A stretch of DNA of 64,000 nucleotides from Molanna angustata (Eukaryota > Arthropoda > Insecta > Trichoptera > Molannidae). The position numbers and the translations under genes were made by a program. Below the pieces are notes generated by a model. It was not told where the DNA came from, made no database searches, and was given only the letters and a program-made list of their open reading frames with translations. This document shows, one piece after another, positions 30,720 to 42,059 of the stretch. The stretch is from positions 15,756,716 through 15,820,715 of the forward strand of contig OY754981.1 of NCBI GenBank assembly GCA_963576475.1, read 5' to 3'. Each line of letters opens with the position of its first letter. The stretch's first letter is position 1.

Positions 30720-31430
30720 ATATCCTTTTGTTTGCTCGTGTTTACGATTAAACATTTGTCAAGATAAATGTTTTTCTTGTTTTATTTTTACACGCGAACA
30801 ATTTCGTTTCTGTTTGGGGTAATTAATATTTAATCCTACAGTGGCAATCATCTTCAGATGAGTATTAAACGGCTTGAGATATTTCTGTGGGATGTTATTA
30901 TTATGAGACGACATCAAGAGTGTTTAATACAGACATCAAATGGCTTGGTTGGTGTGTCTGCTAGAAGCTGTTTATTTGGATAAACCCTTTTCATTCCACT
31001 TTTCTAATTCCTTCGGACATTTCACAAAAAGACAATAAATATTATGTTGGATTTTCAACGTTTCAATTCTTTTAATTAACCTGAACATTTCGTCTTCAAT
31101 GCAAAATTAATTCTTTGACCCACTCCACGTTTTATTCACAGCGTTTAATTAACTTTATGACGACGTCAAAAACATGATAAGGAAAATTTATTGAATTAAG
31201 ACGGGACGAAATGCTTATACCTACATCAAGAAGAATTTTAATAGAAATATTTAAAAAATGTCATTGTTGATTTTCTGGACATCGCAATATGGTAGGATTT
31301 AACTATCGGAAAATCAACAGTTATTTGGAAAGCTAATAACATTCTCGACAACATTCTCAAATGTCGTAAAATACTCATGTGCCCTCGATTTTTCGAAGCC
31401 CGCTTCTGGCACCACCATACTTTAACTAAA
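30720..31430. other. Anonymous AT-rich DNA
   Basis: No gene or element is recognised. AGTATTAAACGGCTTGAG (30860) and AGTGTTTAATACAGACATC (30928) are suggestive of a small inverted pair only. Confidence 0.35.
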
Positions 31431-31439
31431 ATGCACAAG

Positions 31440-32041
31440 AAGGTCTATGGAAAAAAATGCGGGAAAAAGTTTTAAGGACAAAATACGGAAGGTTGAGATT
31501 AGACGTCGTACCACAAGCTTCTCGATATTACTTACCATATTGCCAGTCTTAAAGGGCAGTGGGCAGGTCACGTGACAAGACAAGATATGTTGGAGCAAAT
31601 TCAGAAGAAGTTCATGAGGTACCTGTATATGCGAATGCACGGAGTATATCCGACATACATGCACCACCCTGAACTTCTGACGTCCTGTTCTTATATGAGT
31701 CTTGAAAGCAGGCGTGATAACGCACTACTTTTGACCGGCTTCAAGATTTTCAACAATCTTATTGATTGTCCAGAACTGCTAGAAAGGCTAGGGCTTTTTG
31801 TGCCACCCAACTACATAAGGGGTAGAGGTCACAATCTTCTGAACGTCCCCCATTCCAGAACGGATGTAGTGGCCCGCAGCACTCTGGTGCGCATTATGGA
31901 AAAAATAAACTCACTCTCGGACGAGGTAGATATTTTCCATTGGAATATAAGGCGCTTTAAATCGTACCTTAAACAGAGGTAGCCGTCATCGAACCGCTCA
32001 TCACACCATAATTGGCAGCAGCTGTCGTGTGATAACGAAAG

Positions 32042-32090
<49 letters not shown>

Positions 32091-32245
32091 TTGACAGATG
32101 GGCACCACGAATTATAAAATGGAGACCTTGGCAAGACACAAGACGAGTAGGTCGAACCCAAAAAGACGGACTGACGATATATTAACAGAGAAGGGTGGAA
32201 AAAGTTGAAGGAGGTCTGCATCCAGCAATAGAGAGATGACTGAGA
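31440..32245 (+). pseudogene. Decayed LINE T copy hosting a nested LINE
   Basis: 31490-31584 encodes, with stops, the LINE T segment before and including the KGQWAGHVTRQD box. 32087-32245 resumes with DRWAPRIIKWRPWQDTRRVG then R.QKDGLTIY and ends GAGAAGAAAAAGAAATC. The break falls between consecutive motif residues, which shows that the material 31585-32086 was inserted. Confidence 0.75.
31585..32086 (+). mobile_element. LINE U insertion, 5'-truncated, with A tail of about 45
   Basis: The frame reads LEQIQKKFMRYLYMRMHG, HPELLTSCSYMSLESRRD, GFKIFNNLIDCPELLERLG, LFVPPNYIRGR and FHWNIRRFKSYLKQR, then stop at 31980. This is the ORF2 C-terminal domain of a jockey/CR1-like element (IQ.KF.R...L..R...D...L.K..N...DCPELL). 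A short 3' UTR follows and a run of about 45 A (32041-32086). The retained frame and long A tail suggest a recent insertion. Confidence 0.85.
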
Positions 32246-32365
32246 AGAAAAAGAAATCAAAAGATCACATTTAAATAATTTTGATTGTAACAAAGCTTTA
32301 GTGGTTCTCATACTCATGCTTTTAATTAGGTAAAACCTAAGGTGTAATAAAACATGCAACCAAAC

Positions 32366-32912
32366 TAAAACGAGTGGGTTGTGGTCAACGCTAAACTCCT
32401 CACTAACAAGTCACTCCATAAAGTATTCAAATTCTGTAAAGAAAACTTTCAGCATTTTCATGAAATGAGTTTGATCAATTATTTTTTATTTACCCTAATA
32501 TTTTATTATGAAAACTTGATAAATCTTCAATGCCATTTTATGAAAATATAATGTGCCTTTTTACCAATTTGAAAATTAAAATTTCAAATTTTGAGTTTCC
32601 TGAGCTTGGAGTCACATTGAAATATTTTACGTTCAAAAAAATTGAGAAACACTATTCAGATAGCCTCCAAAATCTAATGGGGTCTATGTGAGTATTAGAT
32701 ATACATATTTGCAAAATTTGAAAAGAATCTAATGAGTACTTTAGTCTATAATCGACAAAGTAAAATACACGTCATACATAGCACACACACAGATACATTG
32801 TGATGAAACTTTCAGAATACAATCTCAGCATGATACTAATTGATAATCTGCAATAAAAATACCCTTAAAAATTGCGACATTAGTGAGGAGTAAAAACGGA
32901 AATAAATACCTA
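32366..32912 (+). mobile_element. Family-B element, copy 4 (near full length)
   Basis: It starts AAACGAGTGGGTTGTGGTCAACG with CTCCTCACTAACAAGTCACTCC, includes GAGTTTCCTGAGCTTGGAGTC, TCTAATGGGGTCTATGTGAG, CTTTAGTCTATAATCG, CACACACACAGATACATT and CAGCATGATACTAATTGATA, and ends ATTAGTGAGGAGTAAAAAC. CTCCTCACTAA and TTAGTGAGGAG are the inverted end motifs. No ORF; non-autonomous. Confidence 0.75.
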
Positions 32913-32999
32913 TTTGCCAAACTGACACATCTTTAGAAATTACCTCTTCATACATCCTAATGTTATCTGTTCATTATTTTTCTTCATGTCTGAAGATGG

Positions 33000-33590
33000 T
33001 TGTTACAATCAAACACTAGACGATCAGTCAGCCTCCACGAAAGACAGTCTTGGACATATTGAAGGTTTTTTTGGTGATTGAAGATCCTGTAGTGGACTTA
33101 AAAAGGTCACTCCATAGCGTCAGTGAGCGATCTTTGGTGATTGAAGATCCTGTAGTGGACTGTAAAGGTCACTCCATAGGGTCAGTGAGCGATCTTTGGT
33201 GATGGAAGATCCTGTAGTGGACTGTAAAGGTCACTCCATAGGGTCAGTGAGCGATCTTTGGTGATGGAAGATCCTGTAGTGGACTGTAAAGGTCACTCCA
33301 TAGGGTCAGTGAGCGATCTTTGGTGATTGAAGATCCTGTAGAGGACTGTACAGGTCACTCCATAGGGTCAGTGAGCGATCTTTGGTGATTGAAGATCCTG
33401 TAGTGGACTGTAAAGGTCACTCCATAGGGTCAGTGAGCGATTTTTGGTGATGGAAGATCCTGTAGTGGACTGTAAAGGTCACTCCATAGGGTCAGTGAGT
33501 GATCTTTGGATCTTGTACCATCCACTTTTTCCGTAACGACGAGTCTCTTGAGGTTTTCAGGGGTGTTTCTGTCAGGAGAATAGGTACACA
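33000..33590 (-). pseudogene. LINE R tail containing a 62-bp tandem array
   Basis: The minus strand at 33510-33590 reads NTPENLKRLVVTEKVDGTRS then LTLWSDL, the same segment as LEKLVV.GSVEGRRSRGRSPTRWSDL in the LINE R copy at 13617. Within it, 33070-33508 is about seven copies of a 62-bp unit (GATCTTTGGTGATTGAAGAT, CCTGTAGTGGACTGTAAAGG, TCACTCCATAGGGTCAGTGA). 62 is not a multiple of three, so the protein frame is lost. Confidence 0.85.
33070..33508. repeat. 62-bp minisatellite, about 7 units
   Basis: CAGTGAGC recurs at 33121, 33183, 33245, 33307 and so on at exact 62-base steps. Units differ by a few substitutions (ATTGAAG/ATGGAAG, TAGTGG/TAGAGG, ATAGCG/ATAGGG). The unit is LINE R coding sequence. 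Confidence 0.95.
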
Positions 33591-33662
33591 AAAAAACAAA
33601 GTCTATGTATATACATTCGTTCAACATACCTATCAATCGAATATATACAACGATTTATATAA

Positions 33663-33790
33663 ATTATTAGCTCGGTGGTGGCAGAGTGGTCAGCGCATTG
33701 GATTTGTGATCTAGTGGTTGTGAGTTCGGAAACCGCAATGACCGATTTCGTTCTCTGTAGCAAAAGCATTTGTGGGTTTTTTATATCAAT
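33663..33790 (+). mobile_element. SINE-3 copy (plus)
   Basis: GGTGGCAGAGTGGTCAGCGC (A-box-like), TTGGATTTGTGATCTAGTGG, TTGTGAGTTCGGAAACCGCA (weak B box), ACCGATTTCGTTCTCTGTAG, AAAAGCATTTGTGGG. It is in the same order as the minus copies at 14418-14580 and 40025-40137. Confidence 0.6.
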
Positions 33791-34135
33791 ACAGACAAAG
33801 AAACAACCTAAGAAACATTAGCAATAGAACAGACTAAACAAAGGACTATTATCCACCAGCATTAATTTGTACAATCAGCTACCAGATGACATTAAGCACT
33901 GCCAAAAACTCCATTTTTTCAAAAAAAAGTTAAAACAACACATACTGCATGATTGTGCTTTCAAATAGATTTTCCTGTACTCCCGGTTAACTGTTTTGGG
34001 CTCCACTATAGTTGAATTATCATTTTTTTTTGTAAACTACATTGTATAACATGTATTAATCTAACAAAATGTCAATATAAACCGAAATGTATGTCAACAC
34101 TCATACCAGCAAACGCTGTCTGTTTAAATAAATAA
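33790..34135 (+). pseudogene. LINE C-terminal fragment
   Basis: The plus strand reads GLLSTSINLYNQLPDDIKHC then QKLHFFKKKLKQHILHDCAF and stop, the YN.LP..IK....FKK.LK..L ending of a CR1/L2-like ORF2. About 170 bp of 3' UTR follow, ending in AAATAAATAAATA. The upstream part is lost. Confidence 0.7.
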
Positions 34136-34149
34136 ATACTATGAATTAT

Positions 34150-34965
34150 ATACTATTGCATCTCAGGCAACTAACAGGTATAGCAGGTTCATTTATTTAT
34201 TAAAAAAAAACAATATTCCTTATATACTACAATATTTTCAGATTATATATATTTTGTTTTTTTAAATTCTTGGCAATTCACGCTAGAGAGAGTACTCTGT
34301 GCCTCGATTCAATGAAAACAGGATTAAATATGATATTTAAGCGAAAGAATTATAAATTATACCTGCAAGTTGTTCATTTTTAGATATTTTAATAGGATGT
34401 TAATGACTTTAAATTTTTTAATTAATAAAAGATGGGAAACATTTATTGGAGATGTAAGTATTAATTGTGTTTATTAAATCAAAATATAGAACATTGTTAT
34501 TAGCTAAACGATTATGGCAATTAAAAAATAAGTGGTCCGACGTCTCTTCCTCCTGACCACACTCACATATTGGACTATTAAAGACATTTATTTTGAAGAG
34601 ATGTGAAGCAACAATACAGTGACCGATTCTTAATCTATGTATAATGATTATGCATGACTCAACATAAAAAAGAGAATATTTCGTATTTTTAAGTAAGTAA
34701 CATTTCACAATACATACAAACTAATTAAAACTAAATAAATCTTAACCTAGGTATGATATAAAAACAAAAAAAGGTAAAAACTCATCAACCCAATAAAAAG
34801 TATAAATAATTATATAAAATATTCACAAAAGCTTAATTATCCAAATGAAATAAAAAAAAACAAAATAAAAAATAATTTAATATTAATTTAACACGCACCC
34901 AATCAAGTTGCCACATTGACTCACAGATTCAGACTGAAACATTAAAAGTGTGTCTCTACCATATT
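34150..34965 (-). mobile_element. SINE-1 copy 4, split by insertion
   Basis: The tail complement CTCAGGCAACTAACAGGTAT (34164-34183) and the body complement ACACGCACCCAATCAAGTTGCC...CACAGATTCAGACTGAAA (34890-34945) belong to one reverse-oriented SINE-1. About 700 bp in between, including the LINE fragment at 34418-34708, are foreign. Confidence 0.6.
34418..34708 (-). pseudogene. LINE ORF2 C-terminal zinc-ribbon fragment
   Basis: The minus strand reads IHRLRIGHCIVASHLFKINV, FNSPICECGQEEETSDHLFF and NCHNRL. The RLR.GH...L......S..C.CG..EET.DH..F.C pattern is the Cys/His-rich C-terminal domain of R1/jockey-type LINE proteins and of RNase H-linked LINE tails. It runs to a stop at 34418 after a divergent end. 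5'-truncated. Confidence 0.75.
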
Positions 34966-34969
34966 ATAT

Positions 34970-35635
34970 GCATATAACAGATACAAGCATAATTTAATGC
35001 CATTTGTATTTATGTATACAATTAATAAAAACTTCCATTACCCGTTCCGCAAAATAGTACCTACATCATATAATATAAAATGATATCCTTTCACACTGTA
35101 ACGTTTCATAGTAAATCGAGAATTATTTACATCTGTACTCTCTCTCTCTCTCAAAATGAATATCCCTCATATGAGAAAAAAATGTTGGCAATTCACTAGA
35201 TTTGTTTTCATGCCACGCATAAAAAATAATCCTACATTCGCGTACTATTACATATATGACTATGTCCGTTTCGTTGAACTTACAATATTAAATGTTCATT
35301 CCATTTATATTATACTAAATTATTCTTAAAATTACAAATACCTCTTTGTGATCTTATATAGTCTAAAGTAATTAAGACATTTGTAATTATTTATCCAATT
35401 TAAAAACGAAATAAAGAATTTCAATACGGGGAGAATGTCCAAGAAAAAAGGTAGGTAAAAGTTTCAACGTTTGCAGCACGTCAGGCGTCGATGCAATATA
35501 GTCCAAGATCGTTGAATATTGCTGTGTCTGGAATGGCAATTTACTGTCTCAATGTAAAGACATTTATTCACTTCATATGAAATAATCCAACGATGTCATT
35601 TTGTAACGCATGTGTTATCATTAAGCGATGGGCGC
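34970..35635. other. Anonymous AT-rich DNA
   Basis: No gene is recognised. There is a short (CT)n at 35140-35152. Confidence 0.35.
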
Positions 35636-35639
35636 AGGC

Positions 35640-35725
35640 ACTTTGCTATATAGTTTTCCCAAAAAACTGCTTTGCAGTTTGGCGAGAAAATGTAATTGTA
35701 TTATTTTTTACTTAAAAAAAATAAA
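35640..35725 (+). mobile_element. Retroposed fragment E, copy 2
   Basis: CCCAAAAAACTGCTTTGCAG, TTTGGCGAGAAAATG, ATTATTTTTTACTTAAAAAA matches the complement of 9281-9376. It shows that this tail family was inserted in both orientations. Confidence 0.55.
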
Positions 35726-35847
35726 TATCTTCAAAAAAAAACTTACCATAATTCGATAAAAATCTCAGAAAGAAAATTCTTTTGAATTTAATTTTTTTGC
35801 CTAGTTTTTACATTGATTTGATCTTTGTTTCATGTTTTGGAAATATA

Positions 35848-36412
35848 GTTAAACGAGCGGGTTGTGGCCAACGTTAAACTACTCACTAACATGTCATTCT
35901 ATAAAGTATTAAAATTTTGTAAAGAAAATATATAGCATTTTCATGAAATGAGTTTGTTAAAATATTTTTTAAATATTTTATTATGAAAACTTTTTAACTC
36001 TTCAATGCCATTTTTTGAAAATGATGTACTTTTTTACCAATTTGAAAATAAAAATTTAAAATTTTTAGTTTCCTGAGCTTGGGGTCACATTGAAATATTT
36101 GACAGTTAAAAAAAGTGAGAAGCACTATTTAGATATCCTTAAAAATCTAATGGGGTCTAAGCGAGTATTATATATACATATTTGAAAAAAATGAAAATAA
36201 TCGAACGAGTACATTAGTCTATAATCGATGAAGTAAAATAAAAACGCCGCACATAGCACACAGCGCATAGCACACACACAGAAATATTGTGATGAAACTT
36301 TCAGAATACAATCTCAGCATAATACTAGTTGATAATCTGCAATAAAAAAATAAACTTAAAAATTACGAAATCATAACTCCCCACTTTATCCCTTTGGGTT
36401 AGTGAGGAGTAA
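35848..36412 (+). mobile_element. Family-B element, copy 5 (near full length)
   Basis: From AAACGAGCGGGTTGTGGCCAACG and CTACTCACTAACATGTCATTCT to CTTTGGGTTAGTGAGGAGTAA. It shares TTTCCTGAGCTTGGGGTCAC, TCTAATGGGGTCTAAGCGAG, GTCTATAATCGATGAAG and CAGCATAATACTAGTTGATA with copy 4. CTCACTAAC and GTTAGTGAG are exact inverted end motifs. Confidence 0.8.
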
Positions 36413-36414
36413 AA

Positions 36415-38070
36415 TTAAACTTTTGCTATAAATTTCAAAATATAAAATTTTTCTTATACATATTTTCCTCACAAAGTATTCGTTGTGTATGCTGAGAAAG
36501 GAGTTGTCTGCACAAAAATCTTTTAGATTAATGTCGCGTGCAGCGCAACTTTATTGTCGCTGAATTCGCGTACTCAAGTGTGTTACAGTCTTTATGAAAA
36601 TGTAAGAAAATAAGTCATCATATTTCGTAAAAGATATTATTCATTAAAAAGAATTTGCACTGTAATAGAATTATTTGCTCAGTTAAATAAACGTTTATTA
36701 AAAATCTTTGTGAATTGTGCCGTGAAATTAAATAGAATTTCGATTTATTTTTTTAATAAGTTCTACGAGAGATTTTTTTTCGTCAGTAATTGAACTGATC
36801 TGCGAGACGATATTATTTTTCATACATTACATTTCTTTTGGGTTTATCTTCTTCAAATTATCGAATATTTATTATTCAAATCAAACAAAAACGTTTAGAT
36901 ACATTTTTTATCGCAAAATAATGATCGTATTATTTCTTAAAATACTGACATTTAAACATAAGTTTGTACGTTTCCCTTTTTATAGATTAAAGAGTGCTTT
37001 TAATAATTTTGGAATCAAATTGATATATTTATTTATTTTTATTCATTTATTTATTTATACTATCTCGATATTTGTAAAATTATTTATAATTACAATCCCA
37101 ACCTCGCTAGGACTACGCCTGTTTTGATGTTGGAAATTTACAATATTTTTGTTTATTTTATTTTTTCTTACGAAGAACATCACACAGCACATGCATACAA
37201 TTATTAAAAGTAAATAAGTAAAAATACAAATATGACATGTACCTACCTCTTACGTACTACACCTAATATCAAAAGAAGACAATAAAAATGTGTGAATTAG
37301 TGTGGGTGCACGCATGAGAGAAGAGTAACAAAATGTATGTGTGTGTGAAAGAGGTATCTAGAAAGAGTCTGAGTGTGTGGATGTGTATGTGTGTGAGGGT
37401 GGGTGTGCATGTGTATGCATACATGATAAACGAACATATATTGACAGATTCATAAGTAGTGAAGAAAAAGAAAATACATTGCTGAGGGTGGTTGGGAAAA
37501 ATAAAATTAATTAGTTGATTATTTTTATAATGTCACGATGTTAGATAGATATAAGTTTGTTTTTTAATGTCATATGTGAATCGAAAAATATGTCTAAGTC
37601 GGCATTTTTTTTCATTAGAATTGAATAAGTTTATCATTCTGTTATTATATTGATATTTGATTTAATTTGTTTTGTTTCAATTGCAGATCTTAAAATATTT
37701 GTGTATACGTCCATGCATAGTTTCTTCCTTATTCACAGTTCATTTTCAATTGAAAATTTTGTTTCAACAATTTTATTTTTTCTTCTCAGCCTAATCCCAT
37801 CCACCTGGACCTGTTTAAGAAGAATGTTTTTACCACCTCCTTCCAAGCCACTCTGTCTTGTGCTCACACCAGCATCCAATCCAATTCACATTCATCCAAA
37901 CATCCAATTCACACCAGTATGACGGCTGATGTCATACCTCCATCTCATTGGCGGTCTCTAAACACTTCTGGTTTTCATTCGCGGTCTCCAAGCTAAAATT
38001 ATTTTTGGCCATCTGTTTTTGGAGTATATAGCAATGAGGCATGCTCATCTTCATTTCTGGATAAGAATGC
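36415..38070. other. Anonymous DNA with GT-rich patch
   Basis: No gene is recognised. 37290-37440 is GT/GA-rich (imperfect (TG)n). 37790-37990 has moderate GC and an AAGCCACTCTG...CATCCAATTCACA(N)CATCCAATTCACA local duplication, possibly eroded LINE sequence. Confidence 0.4.
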
Positions 38071-38074
38071 GGTG

Positions 38075-39960
38075 AACGACAGGTTTTTCAACGCGGTGGG
38101 GTAAAAAATAGAACGTGTTCTATTTATCAACGCGTTTTGCATCGTTTTTCCGATGCCTTACCACGTATAATAATTTGGAAAAGATCAGGTCCGTGGACAT
38201 ATTCTGTATGTCCAGGACTCTTTTCAGGAGCCACGTTAGACAGGAATAATAATTTTTTTTTATTACCAGTAGTGAGTACAATGCACCATGAAATCAAAGG
38301 TGGGCTGATTAAGTTACAATTACTTATGTTGCTTACAATTACTTATGTTATATTTGCATCTATATTTACATATAGAGGAGGTCGTCGGTAAAGCTATGAG
38401 GGTGTTGGGCTTCATCACGAGACTGGCAACTGATCTTAAAAAAACTGAATCATACAGGTTACTATTTGTTTCTCTAGTCAGACCATTATTGGAATATAAT
38501 TCTGTAATCTGGTCCCCCTACTACAATGTTCACTTAAATCATATTGAAAGGGTCCAGAGAAAATTTTTACGATTTATAAATTATAAAAAGGGGATTCCAA
38601 TAGAACACATCAATTACTCAGATCTAATGCTAGAATTTAAACTTTTAAATCTTGACGTTAGAAGAAAGGTTTTTGACCTTTCCTTCTTACACAAAATATT
38701 GAACCATGCTATAGACTGTCCTGAACTCCTTAAACTCATCAACTTTAATGTTCCGGCTAAAACTACTAGACAGTGTGTTATGTTCCGTGAGAGCCATTCT
38801 CTAAATAATTATGTCTACCACTCCCCAATACCAAGGCTACATAGACTTGGTAACATTGTGGGAAGTCACTCCGATGTTTTTGCCGACGATTTTTCTTCCT
38901 TCAAAGCAAAAATTGTAAATTTTCTTTCTTTTAACTCTTGTATTTGAATAAAAATAAGCTTTCAAGCCTTTAGTGTATTTAAATAAATAAAATTAATTAA
39001 TTAACATTTTAACTCATGTAATGTTAATCTATGTAGTAATCGTTGTGTCTGGGTTTCTTTTTTTTTTTGTATTTTTTTATGTGTTTTGTTTTTAAATTGT
39101 GTATAGTATATTATTATGGATATTATTTATTAATATGTTTGTTATAAATTTGCATTGTTGATATTATTGATATTATTATGTTAGTTTAAATTTACTTTTA
39201 TTTTATAATTCAAAGTTTTAATCATTATATACTTGTTGTTTTTTTTATATAGGCTCTCAAGCCGTAAATTTGAAATAAATAAAATAAATAAATTTGTTTA
39301 AAAAAATATTATTGTACGTTGCCCATTTTTTCAAATAAAAAAAAAAAAAAAAAAAAAAAGAAAACAGAAATCTCTAAATTTATTCGTTGCCGCCGAGTCA
39401 ACATGGCTGCCGTTAGTATTGTCTTGACTTTGACGTGAGACGTTCGCGGTATCTTTTGTTTATTTGGCATCTATCAACCAAAATCCTGAGAAATGCAAAG
39501 TCTAACGAAGAAAACGAGAGAAAGATAAAACACTGTTGATCGAAACATGAAACAAGCGAATGTACACTGAAAAAAAATATGATAAAATTAACCGATCTAT
39601 AGTGACTACAAAACATTTCGTTTTTTGCTAATAAATATTTTGTGCGCTTTTCCAAACAGTACAGTCATAAATAGATTAACTTTTATTACTGAAAACGCAG
39701 GAAGCCAGTTCGGTCGTCACAATTTTTTTTCAGTGAAGCATCGCGAATATTGACAGAAGTCTTAAAGTCAAAAATAAAATATTGCAATAATACACATAAA
39801 TGCCATATTTTATTTTTTCGTAATTGCAATAATAGAGGTCGTAAATAAAGGAGAAAATAATACTCATGTTAAGCGATGTTTGGAGTGTTGATGCTGTTTA
39901 AAGCGTTGAAAACCGGACCGCGTTGAAAACCTCGTGCGTCTAAATTGAGCTTTAATCCCA
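38075..39960 (+). mobile_element. Harbinger-like MITE D, copy 2, interrupted by a LINE
   Basis: 38080-38146 (GTTTTTCAACGCGGTGGGGT, AAAAAATAGAACGTGTTCTATT, ATCAACGCG) and 39361-39950 (AAAACAGAAATCTCTAAATT, TATTCGTTGCCGCCGAGTCA, GGCTGCCGTTAGTATTG, AAGCGATGTTTGGAGT, AAAGCGTTGAAAACCGGACC) match copy 1 at 8417-8906 in order. The material between was inserted into it. The ends are more eroded than in copy 1, and an extra segment 39480-39850 is absent there. Confidence 0.7.
38345..39358 (+). pseudogene. LINE U ORF2 C-terminal third, open frame, with A tail
   Basis: One uninterrupted frame runs to the stop at 38945: VGKAMRVLGFITRLATDL, SYRLLFVSLVRPLLEYNSVI, WSPYYNVHLNHIERVQRKFL, DVRRKVFDLSFLHKILNHAI, DCPELLKLINFNVPAKTTRQ, then SFKAKIVNFL. 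That is the RT thumb and downstream domain of a jockey/CR1-like element (LV.P.LEY.S..W.P......IE.VQ.KFLR). A 3' UTR of about 400 bp and A-rich ends (39294 and 39335-39358) follow. It lacks the endonuclease and RT core, so it cannot move on its own. Confidence 0.85.
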
Positions 39961-40024
39961 GTATGGGTCTTTCCATGGCTCTTTGGATGACCCATATATT
40001 TCCTTACCTATTAAATTTCCTAAA

Positions 40025-40137
40025 CTAAGGACATTTGGTAGTTTTTTATAGGCGAATGAAATCGTTCGTGGCGGGATTCTAACTCGCGACCACTGGATTT
40101 ATACCCAGCGCGCCAACCGTTTTCCAACGCCCATCCA
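40025..40137 (-). mobile_element. SINE-3 copy 3 (minus)
   Basis: The complement of GAAATCGTTCGTGGCGGGATTC, TAACTCGCGACCACTGGATT and ATACCCAGCGCGCCAACCG gives a tRNA-like head with GCGCTGGGTATAAATCCAG. It is eroded. The adjoining 39965-40024 is probably its tail. Confidence 0.5.
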
Positions 40138-40574
40138 TTAAAGTAAATAAGGTCTTGTTGTAATAATGAATATTTATGTAAAAACGACTTCTTTTGTGTT
40201 CAGTTTTGCGTCATTCGTTCGGATCGTGTGGGTTGATATTTACCTATATTTTTTTAAACGAATCGATTTGCCTTGAACTAAACAATTCCCCTCTACGTTC
40301 TTTGTGTATCCATATTTATTCCCCGATAACCTTAGCGAAGTTTTAATCTTCTTACTAGTAAAATAGGTCATGTATGGATGTAGAGCAGAGTGACGTTGGG
40401 AAAAAATCAGGCTAATCTCATTTCCAGGAACGTTATAATGATAATAAATAATTGATTATGATTGGTCGATGGGCACCGTTTAGTAGCGTCATAACCTCAA
40501 AAGCCGGAGACATAAGAGACAGGCCATGGAGCGGTACCATGTGACATCATTATAATAGTGACCGTGGCCATATT

Positions 40575-41105
40575 TATTTATTTATATAATTTATGTACAT
40601 GTGTACAAAGGCAGGTTTATTGCCATAAGGCAATTTCTTCCAACCAACCCGAGCAACGTGAAGTCTCTAAGTTAAATTGGTACAATACTAATTTATTGAG
40701 AAATAAATTGATAAAAAATAACATAAAAGAGTAAGAAATATAAAAAAATACAAAGAGAAAAAAAAAATTAAAAGAGAGTTTAAAAAAAAAAGAATAATAA
40801 AAATAACACTGATCATAGCAATGAGGAAAAGGAGGTTACGGAAGGATATAGAAGGAATTCAGGAACTATTTGACAAATAAATTTTTTTAGTTTACCTTTA
40901 AATATTTGAATGGATTGAGATGACGTTACTTCATCACTTAGGCCATTCCATAGTCTAGCTGATTGTTCTTGAAAAGAGGAGCTGAAAACTTCTGTATTGT
41001 GAATGGGGATAGCTAGTGTAGTACGTTCAGCAGATCGAAGGGATAGGCAAAATCAGGCCAAGACGTGGAACTGGAGACGTTGGGTGCCGTGCCACATGGT
41101 CTATA
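40575..41105 (-). pseudogene. LINE V 3' end: ORF2 C-terminus plus UTR with terminal stem-loop
   Basis: Minus strand 41040-40820 reads RSAERTTLAIPIHNTEVFSS, SFQEQSARLWNGLSDEVTSS, QSIQIFKGKLKKFICQ, then ends near 40810. This is a CR1/L2-like C-terminus (ARLWN.L...V....SI..FK.KLK.F). The 3' UTR ends GGTTGGTTGGAAGAAATTGC, CTTATGGCAATAAACCTGCC. ATTGCC-TTAT-GGCAAT forms a hairpin. The same end is carried by SINE-2 (52139-52325), which suggests that this LINE's enzyme mobilised that SINE. Confidence 0.75.
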
Positions 41106-41169
41106 TTAATATGTCGTTTGACCTCGATCAAGGGCGTAATATTTTATTATACCTATCAATGCTTTTATT

Positions 41170-41850
41170 TATTGAAATCAATTAATCTATCAACTCGGAA
41201 TTAGGAATTCTATCAACTTAGGAATTTTGTTGGATTCAAAACTTTATTATAAAAATCATAAAGAAATGAAAATAAACAAAGCGTACAAGATGTTTAGATT
41301 CGTTATGCGATTTTGTAAATATTTTAATAACTTGAATACTTTTAGTATGCTTTATGAAACATACATACGCCCCCACCTCGAATATTGCACTGCTTTTTGG
41401 TCTCCAGTGTATAAATTTAACATAAATAGGATTGAAAACGTACAAAAGAAATTTTTGAAAAAAGTACAATATAAATTTTATTTGCAATTCCCAGATTATA
41501 CAGCTTCGTTGAAGTATCATAATTTGGAATCACTTGTACACAGAAGAATTATCCATGATCTAAGCTTACTATATAAATTTGTTAACAATAAATTCGATTC
41601 ACCGGAATTGAATAATCTTATAACTTACCGTGTTTTCTTTAGGACAACCCGACAAACTGATATTTTCTACATTCCAAATTATAAAAGAAATCACCGAAAA
41701 TATTCTACCGTTCCTCGTATCTGCGAAGCGTTTAACAAAAATTTCAATAGTTTAGACATATTGCATACTCCGTATAGCAGTTATATGAAGGAATTGACCA
41801 ATATGATCCGAGATAGCAATAGATAGATTTTTTATTTTCTTTTATATATA
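41170..41850 (+). pseudogene. LINE ORF2 C-terminal third, open frame
   Basis: From LGILLDSKLYYKNHKEM at about 41219 one frame runs 200 codons to TAG (41824): YKMFRFVMRFCKYFNNL, MLYETYIRPHLEYCTAFWSP, RIENVQKKFLKKVQY, LESLVHRRIIHDLSLLYKFV, NNKFDSPELNNLITYRV, RKYSTVPRICEAFNKNF. It has the same domain order as 38345. It is truncated before the RT core. Downstream to about 42060 is probably its 3' UTR. Confidence 0.85.
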
Positions 41851-42059
41851 CTATAGTACTACTCAATATGCTCTCCATATTTTAGTTATCCTCTGACATT
41901 CCTCGTCACTTTCCTATCCCACTATCCTTAACCATCTCCTAATCATTATTTCTTTACTTTTTTTCTCTTCTGTTGTTTTAAATATAAATTACAGTGAATA
42001 TATCATACATAATTGGATGGCAGGCCTAGCTATAGATTGTACCACATATATATATTTTA

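Noticed and set aside
30841..30880. Fourth hammerhead candidate (minus CTGAAGATGATTGCC)
   Set aside because: The core half is present, but there is no stem II followed by GAAA.
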